A stretch of 64,000 nt of DNA from Lantana camara (taxonomy: Eukaryota > Streptophyta > Magnoliopsida > Lamiales > Verbenaceae). The notes below the pieces were generated by a model, which saw nothing but the letters and a program-made list of their open reading frames with translations, did not search any database and had not been told where the DNA came from. Numbering within the stretch: position 1 is the first letter of the stretch; every line of letters starts with the position of its first letter. This document shows, piece by piece, positions 43,536-57,521 of this stretch. The translations under genes and the position numbers were made by a program. Where the stretch lies: the NCBI GenBank assembly GCA_037501455.1, contig CM074858.1:81070501-81134500 (forward strand), written 5' to 3'.

Positions 43536-43607
43536 TTTGTCTCCAGGGTGGAGAGCTTTTGATCGTTCAGGCACTTGGTGCTCGATCCTTGTTTCATCAC
43601 GGTTCAG
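43536..43607 (+). other. Mini-exon-like cassette in LARD LTR
   Basis: 72 nt between TTTTGTACAG and GTGAGG. Equivalents are 5890-5956 (LTR A), 8572-8657 (LTR B), 38619-38685 (LTR G) and 63907-63979 (LTR H). Each is preceded by a GCCG(A/T)GCGTC box and a GAGTC or similar word, and followed by a conserved ...CCCT(A/T)...TTAAGCC-like segment. Splicing is inferred, not shown. Confidence 0.5.
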
Positions 43608-46600
43608 GTGAGGGTGGTTTTCGTTTTAGCTATGTAATAAACCCTACAACCCTTATGTGAAAAGCTTTGGCCAAAACCTTATGATTATATATATATATGG
43701 TTTTCAAATGAAGTTATCGAGTAAATTCTTCTGAATTATACGTATGAGCGTATATAAGCTTGAAAATGGTTTTGTAATGAGGCTATGCTCCAAACCGTGT
43801 GTCTTCATGCTAGCTATGGATTAGGATGACACGGAGAGGTACGTATATAGCATATGCCGAATTACACGGTAAGGTATTTACGAATTATGTTGTGTACTTA
43901 TGAATTATGATATGTATTTATGAATTATGTTATGTATTTATGAATTGATATGTTTGGCGAGACACATTTATAACTTATTATTGAAAGGGCCCCGGGACTT
44001 AGTATATATGGCTAACCGAGGAAGCAAGGGCTGACGGGGATCTCATATACTAGTCCCAACCAAACTACGGTGATACCGGCCCTCGCTAGGAGGTTTAGCG
44101 GGGAATGGGAGCTGAGTGCCCTTGGGGGAGTCATGAAACCCCATTGGCCTATGATTGAGGTGGTCGGGTCTTGCAAGCCCGTCTACCACCCGGAGGAAGA
44201 AGGTTGGTTAGGATTTATGCCTCTTCTTATGTATATGTTTTGATAGAATTATGCACCGTGCGGGAATGCCGGGACACGGATTGCCCAAACGCATATGTTT
44301 ATGTTATGATTTATGGTCTGTGTGTACTATGATATATTGCCTGATCGCCTAATCAATATATTACTGATATTTATGTACACGGTCGGAGTTTGGATGGAGG
44401 TTGTGCACGCTCACTCGCCGAGCCTTATATTTATGTATGATTTATGAATGGAATGAATTTAATATGAATTAGTCGTAAAAGTCGAGCATTGTTTATCTAT
44501 TTTCTTGTCCTTTTGGGAACTAAATTCAAATAAAACCTTGCTCGGGATTTATGACTTGCATGTGCATGTTTTATATATATGTATCGGTCCTGCTCACTCA
44601 GTCTTCTAGAGACTGACCCCTCTCCCTCCCCAAATCTTTTTAGTGTGCAGGGTTGATCTTTGGAGTTTCGGGCTAGGCGGAGGTGTTGGAGTTTTAAGTT
44701 GGTCGAGTTAGGTTAGGAGAGTCTTTGCACTCATTCATGTATTGAATTTATGTCTGTGTCGATTCTATGGTATCATGAACTTGAATAATTAAGTAATCAT
44801 AATTGAATTGTTTTATTGGACTGTAATTATGAGTTTAAAAGAGGCCTGAAGAGCCCAATTCTGGTTATGGTTGATATGATTGAACTCTGGCTTTGCTATG
44901 CTTTTACTTTGTGGATTGGTATTCGTTGTAGGGTCTAGCTCCGCCTGGCTTAGGAAGGTTTTTATGTTTGTCTCCCGTTCGCTAGGGTTTGATACGGGTG
45001 CGGATTTACAATTTCGTTACTCGTGTTGAGCCTTAGTGCGGGGGATGTGGTGCCTCACGTGCGGGGTGCTACATCCTTAAGTGGTATCAGAGCCCGGTTG
45101 CAAAACCGGTGTTCTTGAGTCGTGTCGGAGTCAGTCTAAGTCGAACGGCATAGGGACTATGTGATATTATGTGCATTGCATCGATCTTGAATATGGAATT
45201 TGGTTTCCTTAAGAATTTCGTTGGAATACTTGTTGCATTTTATATGGATTCTTGTCTTTCGTATTGAATATGTGCCATGAGCATGCACTAATCGCATGCA
45301 TCCATTCTTGAAATGAGTTATGGTTTCCAGGTTATAAAGATGATATCAAACCACGGCCAAGTTCTATGATCATAACAATCTATTACAATTCCTTCGGAGG
45401 CACGGAAGATAGGAAGGATGCCCGGGGAGGAGTGTGGAGAATGCTAGTTGTGTGGCTTTATAGACTGAGTTGCAATTAGCGGTTGGGATTCAGAATGGGG
45501 GGTTCGACCTTGGCGATGCGATGGCAGAGGAACATTTGGGGTAATAGGAATAGGAGTTAATGAATGGATGGTTGTGACTCAGAAGAATAACTTATATGAA
45601 TCCACTACCTGAAGTGCATTAATTGGATTCAACAGGATCTTGCAACCTAAGGAATGAAGGGAACCAAAACCTTGAAGATATATTGGTCCCGGATTTGGAT
45701 CATGGAAGAGGTACTAGTAATTAAGAGGAGTAGAGATAACAGGGGTCCGGTAGAGGTTATGCATCAAGGGTCTACAAAGAAAGACTTCGAACTAAACCTA
45801 GTGATTAGAAGTCGGGTTACAGAAGACAATCATTTGGGTAAACGCAAATAGAGGGAAGGGGGCGATATGGAGAACAGGATTTGAGTTCATTTTTTTCCAA
45901 ATCCCAGCTGAATTGTCATGTTGTGAGGTCAAATTGGAAGATATGGAGCAACAAATGGAAACGAGAAAGAGAGGAAATCATGCGCTCAAGTAGAAACAAT
46001 TGGAGGTGAATTAAACCCACAAAGGATAAACGCGAAATTCTTGATTGAGGTGACGATTAGAAGTAAAGGTCGAATTTCGAGGAGAAATTTGGATACTAAC
46101 TCAGTGGACGTGGAAGAATTAAGGATTAAGAAATTGCAACCTCGGATAGTGGAAGATACAAGTGATGCCAAAAGACTCATGGAAAACTTGAAGACCGTGG
46201 GAAAGGCAAGGAATAATTACCAGGTCAAGTGACCTTGGGATCGGAAGAACGAGGAGAGCTACCGAGTTAATAACTTCCCACATCGGTGACAGGTTCCAAA
46301 GCATTCATAGCACGTGCATCATATCTTGCACTAATTATTTATTCTTTTAACCTTATGTTTATCCGTGCATTTCTAATTGGTTTTTTTACGCTAATGTGTT
46401 GTATAACTGCTTGATGTAAACGTGACACATGCATTGTCATTTTAACCCAACATGCATTTTAGTGTTTACTTGATAGGAAGTCCTTTCGCCTCAACTATCA
46501 AGTATTAGTTCAACCGAGCCGCATCTGAGTTATGAGGAAGAGAAATAATAGGATGACATTAGAAGGAAGGTGAAATTGGGAAATAAGAACTTCTATTAAG

Positions 46601-48056
46601 GGATAGGTTAACGGAAACTAGAATTTAGAAGGAGAAGTGAGACTAGAGTTCCGGACAAGATTAAGAAAGGAGTTTCGGACATCAAGAGAACTAGGGAAGG
46701 AGATGAAAGGCCAAATCATTGATTTCTATATCAGTTAAACTCCACCTAATGAGATTTACTCATCAAGAGTTTCAATAAAAGGAGAATCGATGGAGTTCAA
46801 CCCGGGACAACAGAAATTTAAGGGGAAGAGCACGACCGAGGAACAAATTGACGATTGAAAGGATGCTCGAAGAAATATTTTAGTGAGAATAATGGAATTG
46901 CAAATTAAGGAAGACCTGGGAGTCTTATTAGTGATGATCAGAAATAAACAAGACGGCTTGAATAGTTAAATTGTTAAGTGGAGAGTTAAGTTATTCACAT
47001 AGGGTTGGAGTCTCTCATTAGGTATAACGGAAATGGCTTGGAGAATATTCCTATGTATAGAACATGGATCTGGGGATAACAGAATTATAAGGGAGCTTCT
47101 GGAAACTCCTAAGTCAGAATTGACAAGAGAGAGTGTCGAATCAAGTTGGCATGTAATGAAATGATGGCGATCACGAGTAATCCAATAGGGTACAAAAGGG
47201 GGTTCAATAATGACAATATTACTAAGTCTTCGGTTAGTCCCACGTTACTTCGGAAGGAAATCTAAGAAGGAACCAAACCGGAAAAGAATGATCATTGGAG
47301 GATTTACATCAAACTCCAAAACGCATCAAGAACATTCTGTCTTTGATCCAAGAGATGTAGGGTCAGATACAGAATACAACCTTAAAGGGGTTAAAAAGGA
47401 ATGAATGGATAATATGAACGGAAGATAGAAAAAGATTCGGGTTAAGGTAGATCCTAATGAAGAATACCTCAAGGTAGGGATTGAATCATCAGGGTTGTCA
47501 GGAGTAGTTATCCTCCAGGGTATTTCAAGCTCCGATATGGGTAAGATAGTAGCTTTGGATCTAACTTCAATACGGATGGTCTAAGGGTATTCGAGAAGTC
47601 AAATTCGGTTAATTAAAAAGAGTTGGCTCAATGAGGATTAAGAGGAATGATGGAGACTGGGAGCAGTACCAGGCAGAAGGGATCTAAGAAGTATAATCCC
47701 TGAAGGATTCATTAATTGCTTCATCGGGGTATCCTGAAGAGGTTAAAGACAAACTGAGCATTGAACCTATCTTCGGGACAGATGATACACTGAACAACGA
47801 CAATTCACAATTTTAAAAACTTCGTGACTACGGTGAACGGTATTTATAGCATTCATGAAGCATACATTCATGCAAATTCAATTTATTAATTTCTTTGTTA
47901 TGTGCTTTGTTTTCTTATCAAGTTAAATTACGTGAAGTAATTGATGATTAACGTGGATGATATTTGATATTTACCTAGAGGTGGCTTGCGTGATTTTGAA
48001 TTTGGTTTTGCGTGTACTGCTTGGGAGTATTGGAGACTTCCTTGCTTTATTTATTT

Positions 48057-48218
48057 TGAGAGACGGGGTGCTCTCGTTGTTTCTAAGAGACGGGGCTTCT
48101 CTTATTTTGTTCAAGAGACGGGGTACTCTCTTTGCTTGCGAGAGACGGGGTTCTCTCATTGTTGCTCGAGAGACGGGGCTCTCTCCTTGTTGCTTGTGAG
48201 AGACGGGGAATCTCTCAT
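48057..48218 (+). repeat. Palindrome array, GAGACGGGG type, interior 1
   Basis: Six units every 26-30 bp, each with GAGACGGGG and stems that vary yet pair: GAGAG/CTCTC, TAAGAGA/TCTCTTA, AAGAGA/TCTCTT, GAGAGA/TCTCTC (twice), TGAGAGA/TCTCTCA. Confidence 0.9.
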
Positions 48219-48261
48219 TGATGGTTTTAAGCGTGCAGTGAATCCGAGGACGGATTCTTTT

Positions 48262-48274
48262 AAGGGGGAGAGAT
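48262..48274 (+). promoter_or_regulatory. LARD PPT (interior 1)
   Basis: AAGGGGGAGAGAT directly before LTR 2. Confidence 0.88.
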
Positions 48275-50290
48275 TGTAACGCCCCGGTTTTTCAATTTTA
48301 TTAATATGCCTTATTTGCTTCTAAATTACGCAATTTAATTATTTAATTATGTGATTAATTGTTTTTATGTGTTTTATATTTAATTTTATTATAATTGTTA
48401 TTAATTAATTTTATTATAGTTTATTTTTTTTATTTATTATTAACTCTAAAGTGTATATATGTCGTATTATATATATATATATATAACTATTTCTTTAAGT
48501 ATATATATATATGTTTATGTATTTTATTATTAATTTAATGATTATGCTAATTAAGTGTTATGTTAATTAATCATGTTTTAATTAATTAATTACGTGACTA
48601 AACATGATTTATTTAATATTAGAATTTGTTTAATTATTTACTTATTTAATATTTTGCATGGGAATTAATTGTGCATGGGAATTTTATAAATTATGCATGA
48701 ATTGCATGGAGTGATCATATTGTTAATTTTGTGCATCGTTCTTATATGATATGATATCAAATTGCCACGATTTTGTAATATGTTGTACACATATGTGTTA
48801 TGAACATGATTTTATGCTCAATTTATGTTTTCGAATTCATTTGATAGGTTAACGAATTTAATTTGTTTCGAGGAACCAAAACGGGAGCTAACGAGCACTT
48901 AGCGTACCCTTGGTTCCGAATTTAATATCTTGAGCTCGGGAACTCGGATTCGAGTTCCGTCAACTCCGCTGAACTCGTAACGAAAATTCGAGTTTAGTAA
49001 ACTTAGCCTTATAATTTTCCTAAGTCATTTGAACCTCCGAAATTCAACCGAAAAACGAGGAGGTGACCAAAATGACCTTGTTGCATTAAAATGACCATAT
49101 CTTGCTCAAACCTTGACCAAATTAACTATGGTTGAATGCTATGGAACCCTAACTCAACCCTCTATTCATTCCTTAACCCCCCAAACCGAGATAACCCTCC
49201 CCACCTACTGAAAATATCTCAAACACTTTCTACTCTCCAGTCTCTCCCGTAACTCAAGCTTTGCCTTGAGATTCAAGCTCAAATCTCCTTCCAAACCTCT
49301 ATTAATCCACAAGGTAAGCTTGGATATGTTATGTACATACTATATGAGTCATTTTCATCCTTTCATTCATGAATTTGAGCATGGTTTCATCATTTTGGGC
49401 ATTTTTCCGAAAATAAGAAAATTTGGGCAATTTCTTGATCTCATTCGATTCTCAATGGTTTTGAGTGATTCCAAGCTTGAGTTTGATTGTTTTGACATCC
49501 TCATATCATTTATGATCATTGATTTCTTGGTAATAAGAGTATTCATGAGTTATCATTTATGAGACTTTGAGGAAATTTTCATGGAAGTCACGTACCCTTT
49601 CTTCTCTTGGTTGAGCTTGTTTGGAACTGAGTTATAGGTTGAAATTGTGTTGTTTTGCTGCACATTTGATGGCCTTAACTGATATGAATATGTGGGATTG
49701 AAGAGGACTAGCCATGCTCTGTTTTTCCGTGACTTTCTTGTCCTGTTTTGGGACTGGTTTGAGCTGCTGCGTTGCGTGCTTTTGCTGTAAACTTTCATGG
49801 CGTGTTGGGATGTGTTTTAGCTGAGTTCTTGCAGCATTTCATGCATGGTTTTTGTTGCCTTCTTGCTTGTACATGGCTGTAGTTGCTGCTGCGTTTCTGC
49901 TGTAAAAACAGGGGCTGCGATGGTGTGAGACACGGGTGTGTTGTTTTGCTCTTTCCTGCGTGTAACGGGGGTGCTGTGAGGGCTGGGGTTGCTGTACCGA
50001 GACACGGGGGTGTCTCGGCCTAGGCTTGGAGGGTGACACGGGGGTGTCACCCCGTTTTGCTGGAACTTTGCTGCGTTTTCTTGGACTGCTACTGCAGTAT
50101 ATATGTATGCATGGCCACTGTGTATTTGGTGCTGTATGTGTTGTTGTGGATGCAAGGCTGAGAGGTTGATGGTGTGCATGCATGATTGTGTTTGAATCTT
50201 GAAAGTTTTGCATGCATGAGTGTAATGTATAATATATATATTGTGTGTGTGTATTTGTGCATGCATGCTTCCTACGTGCATGGATATATG

Positions 50291-50325
<35 letters not shown>

Positions 50326-52270
50326 ATATATATTGTGTAATTACTTATATAATTATTATATATTTTAAATATTATTTGATTTAATTTAATTATTGAAATT
50401 AATTGATTTCCATTTCGCGTATTTATTCTACTGACTTTTGATTGAACGTTTTATTTATTTTACCCCTAAATGTGAATTATGAATTTATGAATATTATGAA
50501 TTTATGAATTCATGAAATTTATATGAATTTATGAACTTATGAAATTGAATGAAACATATGAATGAATGAGTTGATTATATGTTTTAAATTTCTTAATCGT
50601 GCACATGAACATTTTATTGATATAATATGATCAATTATGCATTCATATCATATTCACTTCATTGCCGTGCGTCATATATGGTTCATTAAGAGTCTTGAGT
50701 CTCACGAACACGTCTTGTGGTCTTTTGTACAGTTTGTCTCCAGGGTGGAGAGCTTTTGATCGTTCAGGCACTTGGTGCTCGATCCTTGTTTCATCACGGT
50801 TCAGGTGAGGGTGGTTTTCGTTTTAGCTATGTAATAAACCCTACAACCCTTATGTGAAAAGCTTTGGCCAAAACCTTATGATTATATATATATATGGTTT
50901 TCAAATGAAGTTATCGAGTAAATTCTTCTGAATTATACGTATGAGCGTATATAAGCTTGAAAATGGTTTTGTAATGAGGCTATGCTCCAAACCGTGTGTC
51001 TTCATGCTAGCTATGGATTAGGATGACACGGAGAGGTACGTATATAGCATATGCCGAATTACACGGTAAGGTATTTACGAATTATGTTGTGTACTTATGA
51101 ATTATGATATGTATTTATGAATTATGTTATGTATTTATGAATTGATATGTTTGGCGAGACACATTTATAACTTATTATTGAAAGGGCCCCGGGACTTAGT
51201 ATATGTGGCTAACCGAGGAAGCAAGGGCTGACGGGGATCTCATATACTAGTCCCAACCAAACTACGGTGATACCGGCCCTCACTAGGAGGTTTAGCGGGG
51301 AATGGGAGCTGAGTGCCCTTGGGGGAGTCATGAAACCCCATTGGCCTATGATTGAGGTGGTCGGGTCTTGCAAGCCCGTCTACCACCCGGAGGAAGAAGG
51401 TTGGTTAGGATTTATGCCTCTTCTTATGTATATGTTTTGATAGAATTATGCACCGTGCGGGAATGCCGGGACACGGATTGCCCAAACGCATATGTTTATG
51501 TTATGATTTATGGTCTGTGTGTACTATGATATATTGCCTGATCGCCTAATCAATATATTACTGATATTTATGTACACGGTCGGAGTTTGGATGGAGGTTG
51601 TGCACGCTCACTCGCCGAGCCTTATATTTATGTATGATTTATGAATGGAATGAATTTAATATGAATTAGTCGTAAAAGTCGAGCATTGTTTATCTATTTT
51701 CTTGTCCTTTTGGGAACTAAATTCAAATAAAACCTTGCTCGGGATTTATGACTTGCATGTGCATGTTTTATATATATGTATCGCTCCTGCTCACTCAGTC
51801 TTCTAGAGACTGACCCCTCTCCCTCCCCAAATCTTTTTAGTGTGCAGGGTTGATCTTTGGAGTTTCGGGCTAGGCGGAGGTGTTGGAGTTTTAAGTTGGT
51901 CGAGTTAGGTTAGGAGAGTCTTTGCACTCATTCATGTATTGAATTTATGTCTGTGTCGATTCTATGGTATCATGAACTTGAATAATTACGTAATCATAAT
52001 TGAATTGTTTTATTGGACTGTAATTATGAGTTTAAAAGAGGCCTGAAGAGCCCAATTCTGGTTATGGTTGATATGATTGAACTCTGGCTTTGCTATGCTT
52101 TTACTTTGTGATTTGGTATTCGTTACAGGGTCTAGCTCCGCCTGGCTTAGGAAGGTTTTTATGTTTGTCTCCCGTTCGCTAGGGTTTGATACGGGTGCGG
52201 ATTTACAATTTCGTTACTCGTGTTGAGCCTTAGTGCGGGGGATGTGGTGCCTCACGTGCGGGGTGCTACA
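48275..52270 (+). repeat. LARD LTR 2 (middle)
   Basis: 3996 bp; shares most variants with LTR 3 rather than LTR 1, plus a few private changes (for example ggtaataagag near 49530, ttcgttacagg near 52122). Confidence 0.95.
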
Positions 52271-55200
52271 TCCTTAAGTGGTATCAGAGCCCGGTTGCAA
52301 AACCGGTGTTCATGAGTCGTGTCGGAGTCAGTCTAAGTCGAACGGCATAGGGACTATGTGATATTATGTGCATTGCATCGATCTTGAATATGGAATTTGG
52401 TTTCCTTAAGAATTTCGTTGGATTACTTGTTGCATTTTATATGAATTCTTGTCTTTCGTATTGAATATGTGCCATGAGCATGCACTAATCGCATGCATCC
52501 ATTCTTGAAATGAGTTATGGTTTCCAGGTTATAAAGATGATATCAAACCACGGCCAAGTTCTATGATCATAACAATCTATTACAATTCCTTCGGAGGCAC
52601 GGAAGATAGGAAGGATGCCCGGGGAGGAGTGTGGAGAATGCTAGTTGTGTGGCTTGATAGACTGAGTTGCAATTAGCGGTTGGGATTCAGAATGGGGGGT
52701 TCGACCTTGGCGATGCGATGGCAGAGGAACATTTGGGGTAATAGGAATAGGAGTTAATGAATGGATGGTTGTGACTCAGAAGAATAACTTATATGAATCC
52801 ACTACCTGAAGTGCATTAATTGGATTCAACAGGATCTTGCAACCTAAGGAATGAAGGGAACCAAAACCTTGAAGATATATTGGTCCCGGATTTGGATCAT
52901 GGAAGAGGTACTAGTAATTAAGAGGAGTAGAGATAACAGGGGTCCGGTAGAGGTTATGCATCAAGGGTCTACAAAGAAAGACTTCGAACTAAACCTAGTG
53001 ATTAGAAATCGGGTTACAGAAGACAATCATTTGGGTAAACGCAAATAGAGGGAAGGGGGCGATATGGAGAACAGGATTTGAGTTCATTTTTTTCCAAATC
53101 CCAGCTGAATTGTCATGTTGTGAGGTCAAATTGGAAGATATGGAGCAACAAATGGAAACGAGAAAGAGAGGAAATCATGCGCTCAAGTAGAAACAATTGG
53201 AGGTGAATTAAACCCACAAAGGATAAACGCGAAATTCTTGATTGAGGTGACGATTAGAAGTAAAGGTCGAATTTCGAGGAGAAATTTGGATACTAACTCA
53301 GTGGACGTGGAAGAATTAAGGATTAAGAAATTGCAACCTCGGATAGTGGAAGATACAAGTGATGCCAAAAGACTCATGGAAAACTTGAAGACCGTGGGAA
53401 AGGCAAGGAATAATTACCAGGTCAAGTGACCTTGGGATCGGAAGAACGAGGCGAGCTACCGAGTTAATAACTTCCCACATCGGTGACAGGTTCCAAAGCA
53501 TTCATAGCACGTGCATCATATCTTGCACTAATTATTTATTCTTTTAACCTTATGTTTATCCGTGCATTTCTAATTGGTTTTGTTACGCTAATGTGTTGTA
53601 TAACTGCTTGATGTAAACGTGACACATGCATTGTCATTTTAACCCAACATGCATTTTAGTGTTTACTTGATAGGAAGTCCTTTCGCCTCAACTATCAAGT
53701 ATTAGTTCAACCGAGCCGCATCTGAGTTATGAGGAAGAGAAATAATAGGATGACATTAGAAGGAAGGTGAAATTGGGAAATAAGAACTTCTATTAAGGGA
53801 TAGGTTAACGGAAACAAGAATTTAGAAGGAGAAGTGAGACTAGAGTTCCGGACAAGATTAAGAAAGGAGTTTCGGACATCAAGAGAACTAGGGAAGGAGA
53901 TGAAAGGCCAAATCATTGATTTCTATATCAGTTAAACTCCACCTAATGAGATTTACTCATCAAGAGTTTCAATAAAAGGAGAATCGATGGAGTTCAACCC
54001 GGGACAACAGAAATTTAAGGGGAAGAGCACGACCGAGGAACAAATTGACGATTGAAAGGATGCTCGAAGAAATATTTTAGTGAGAATAATGGAATTGCAA
54101 ATTAAGGAAGACCTGGGAGTCTTATTAGTGATGATCAGAAATAAACAAGACGGCTTGAATAGTTAAATTGTTAAGTGGAGAGTTAAGTTATTCACATAGG
54201 GTTGGAGTCTCTCATTAGGTATAACGGAAATGGCTTGGAGAATATTCCTATGTATAGAACATGGATCTGGGGATAACAGAATTATAAGGGAGCTTCTGGA
54301 AACTCCTAAGTCAGAATTGACAAGAGAGAGTGTCGAATCAAGTTGGCATGTGATGGAATGATGGCGATCACGAGTAATCCAATAGGGTACAAAAGGGGGG
54401 TTCAATAATGACAATATTACTAAGTCTTCGGTTAGTCCCACGTTACTTCGGAAGGAAATCTAAGAAGGAACCAAACCGGAAAAGAATGATCATTGGAGGA
54501 TTTACATCAAACTCCAAAACGCATCAAGAACATTCTGTCTTTGATCCAAGAGATGTAGGGTCAGATACAGAATACAACCTTAAAGGGGTTAAAAAGGAAT
54601 GAATGGATAATATGAACGGAAGATAGAAAAAGATTCGGGTTAAGGTAGATCCTAATGAAGAATACCTCAAGGTAGGGATTGAATCATCAGGGTTGTCAGG
54701 AGTAGTTATCCTCCAGGGTATTTCAAGCTCCGATATGGGTAAGATAGTAGCTTTGGATCTAACTTCAATACGGATGGTCTAAGGGTATTCGAGAAGTCAA
54801 ATTCGGTTAATTAAAAAGAGTTGGCTCAATGAGGATTAAGAGGAATGATGGAGACTGGGAGCAGTACCAGGCAGAAGGGATCTAAGAAGTATAATCCCTG
54901 AAGGATTCATTAATTGCTTCATCGGGGTATCCTGAAGAGGTTAAAGACAAACTGAGCATTGAACCTATCTTCGGGACAGATGATACACTGAACAACGGCA
55001 ATTCACAATTTTAAAAACTTCGTGACTACGGTGAACGGTATTTATAGCATTCATGAAGCATACATTCATGCAAATTCAATTTATTAATTTCTTTGTTATG
55101 TGCTTTGTTTTCTTATCAAGTTAAATTACATGAAGTAATTGATGATTAACGTGGATGATATTTGATATTTACCTAGAGGTGGCTTGCGTGATTTTGAATT

Positions 55201-55472
55201 TGGTTTTGCGTGTACTGCTTGGGAGTATTGGAGACTTCCTTGCTTTATTTATTTTGAGAGACGGGGTGCTCTCGTTGTTTCTAAGAGACGGGGCTTCTCT
55301 TATTTTGTTCGAGAGACGGGGTACTCTCTTTGCTTGCGAGAGACGGGGTTCTCTCATTGTTGCTCGAGAGACGGGGCTCTCTCCTTGTTGCTTGTGAGAG
55401 ACGGGGAATCTCTCATTGATGGTTTTAAGCGTGCAGTGAATCCGAGGACGGATTCTTTTAAGGGGGAGAGAT
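52271..55472 (+). other. LARD interior 2 (non-coding)
   Basis: Almost identical to interior 1: PBS 52279-52291, PPT 55460-55472. No coding capacity. Sparse substitutions only. Confidence 0.88.
55255..55416 (+). repeat. Palindrome array, GAGACGGGG type, interior 2
   Basis: A copy of 48057-48218 with one stem change: the third unit reads CGAGAGAC instead of CAAGAGAC. Confidence 0.9.
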
Positions 55473-57482
55473 TGTAACGCCCCGGTTTTTCAATTTTATT
55501 AATATGCCTTATTTGCTTCTAAATTGCGCAATTTATTTATTTAATTATGTGATTAATTGTTTTTATGTGTTTTATATTTAATTTTATTATAATTGTTATT
55601 AATTAATTTTATTATAGTTTATTTTTTTTATTTATTATTAACTCTAAAGTGTATATATGTCGTATTATATATATATATATATAACTATTTCTTTAAGTAT
55701 ATATATATATGTTTATGTATTTTATTATTAATTTAATGATTATGCTAATTAAGTGTTATGTTAATTAATCATGTTTTAATTAATTAATTACGTGACTAAA
55801 CATGATTTATTTAATATTAGAATTTGTTTAATTATTTACTTATTTAATATTTTGCATGGGAATTAATTGTGCATGGGAATTTTATAAATTATGCATGAAT
55901 TGCATGGAGTGATCATATTGTTAATTTTGTGCATCGTTCTTATATGATATGATATCAAATTGCCACGATTTTGTAATATGTTGTACACATATGTGTTATG
56001 AACATGATTTTATGCTCAATTTATGTTTTCGAATTCATTTGATAGGTTAACGAATTTAATTTGTTTCGAGGAACCAAAACGGGAGCTAACGAGCACTTAG
56101 CGTACCCTTGGTTCCGAATTTAATATCTTGAGCTCGGGAACTCGGATTTGAGTTCCGTCAACTCCGCTGAACTCGTAACGAAAATTCGAGTTTAGTAAAC
56201 TTAGCCTTATAATTTTCCTAAGTCATTTGAACCTCCGAAATTCAACCGAAAAACGAGGAGGTGACCAAAATGACCTTATTGCATTAAAATGACCATATCT
56301 TGCTCAAACCTTGACCAAATTAACTATGGTTGAATGCTATGGAACCCTAACTCAACCCTCTATTCATTCCTTAACCCCCCAAACCGAGATAACCCTCCCC
56401 ACCTACTGAAAATATCTCAAACACTTTCTGCTCTCCAGTCTCTCCCGTAACTCAAGCTTTACCTTGAGATTCAAGCTCAAATCTCCTTCCAAACCTCTAT
56501 TAATCCACAAGGTAAGCTTGGATATGTTATGTACATACTATATGAGTCATTTTCATCCTTTCATTCATGAATTTGAGCATGGTTTCATCATTTTGGGCAT
56601 TTTTCCGAAAATAAGAAAATTTGGGCAATTTCTTGATCTCATTCGATTCTCAATGGTTTTGAGTGATTCCAAGCTTGAGTTTGATTGTTTTGACATCCTC
56701 ATATCATTTATGATCATTGATTTCTTGGTAGTAAGAGTATTCATGAGTTATCATTTATGAGACTTTGAGGAAATTTTCATGGAAGTCACGTACCCTTTCT
56801 TCTCTTGGTTGAGCTTGTTTGGAACTGAGTTATAGGTTGAAATTGTGTTGTTTTGCTGCACATTTGATGGCCTTAACTGATATGAATATGTGGGATTGAA
56901 GAGGACTAGCCATGCTCTGTTTTTCCGTGACTTTCTTGTCCTGTTTTGGGACTGGTTTGAGCTGCTGCGTTGCGTGCTTTTGCTGTAAACTTTCATGGCG
57001 TGTTGGGATGTGTTTTAGCTGAGTTCTTGCAGCATTTCATGCATGGTTTTTGTTGCCTTCTTGCTTGTACATGGCTGTAGTTGCTGCTGCGTTTCTGCTG
57101 TAAAAACAGGGGCTGCGATGGTGTGAGACACGGGTGTGTTGTTTTGCTCTTTCCTGCGTGTAACGGGGGTGCTGTGAGGGCTGGGGTTGCTGTACCGAGA
57201 CACGGGGGTGTCTCGGCCTAGGCTTGGAGGGTGACACGGGGGTGTCACCCCGTTTTGCTGGAACTTTGCTGCGTTTTCTTGGACTGCTACTGCAGTATAT
57301 ATGTATGCATGGCCACTGTGTATTTGGTGATGTATGTGTTGTTGTGGATGCAAGGCTGAGAGGTTGATGGTGTGCATGCATGATTGTGTTTGAATCTTGA
57401 AAGTTTTGCATGCATGAGTGTAATGTATAATATATATATTGTGTGTGTGTATTTGTGCATGCATGCTTCCTACGTGCATGGA

Positions 57483-57521
<39 letters not shown>

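Larger units (their letters stand above)
41074..45073 (+). repeat. LARD LTR 1 (5')
   Basis: Starts TGTACCGCCCCGG (the other two read TGTAACG) and ends CGGGGTGCTACA. It contains the 154-bp block (41673-41826), donor-like AAG|GTAAGC (42117), palindromes (42730-42855), (TA)n runs, a cassette (43536-43607) and the CAGTCT/AGACTG hairpin near 44599. Confidence 0.95.
45074..48274 (+). other. LARD interior 1 (non-coding)
   Basis: 3.2 kb. PBS at 45082-45094, leader resembling the Tekay leader (TTTCCAGG near 45330 where gag should start), then purine-rich DNA with no ORF above about 65 residues and no recognisable gag or pol. Near the 3' end: a palindrome array (48057-48218), a GAATCCG/CGGATTC hairpin (48240-48257) and the PPT (48262-48274). 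Confidence 0.88.

Noticed and set aside
45654..47404. Small ORFs (60-65 residues) in the LARD interiors
   Set aside because: Short, unrelated to gag or pol, and duplicated only because the interior is duplicated.
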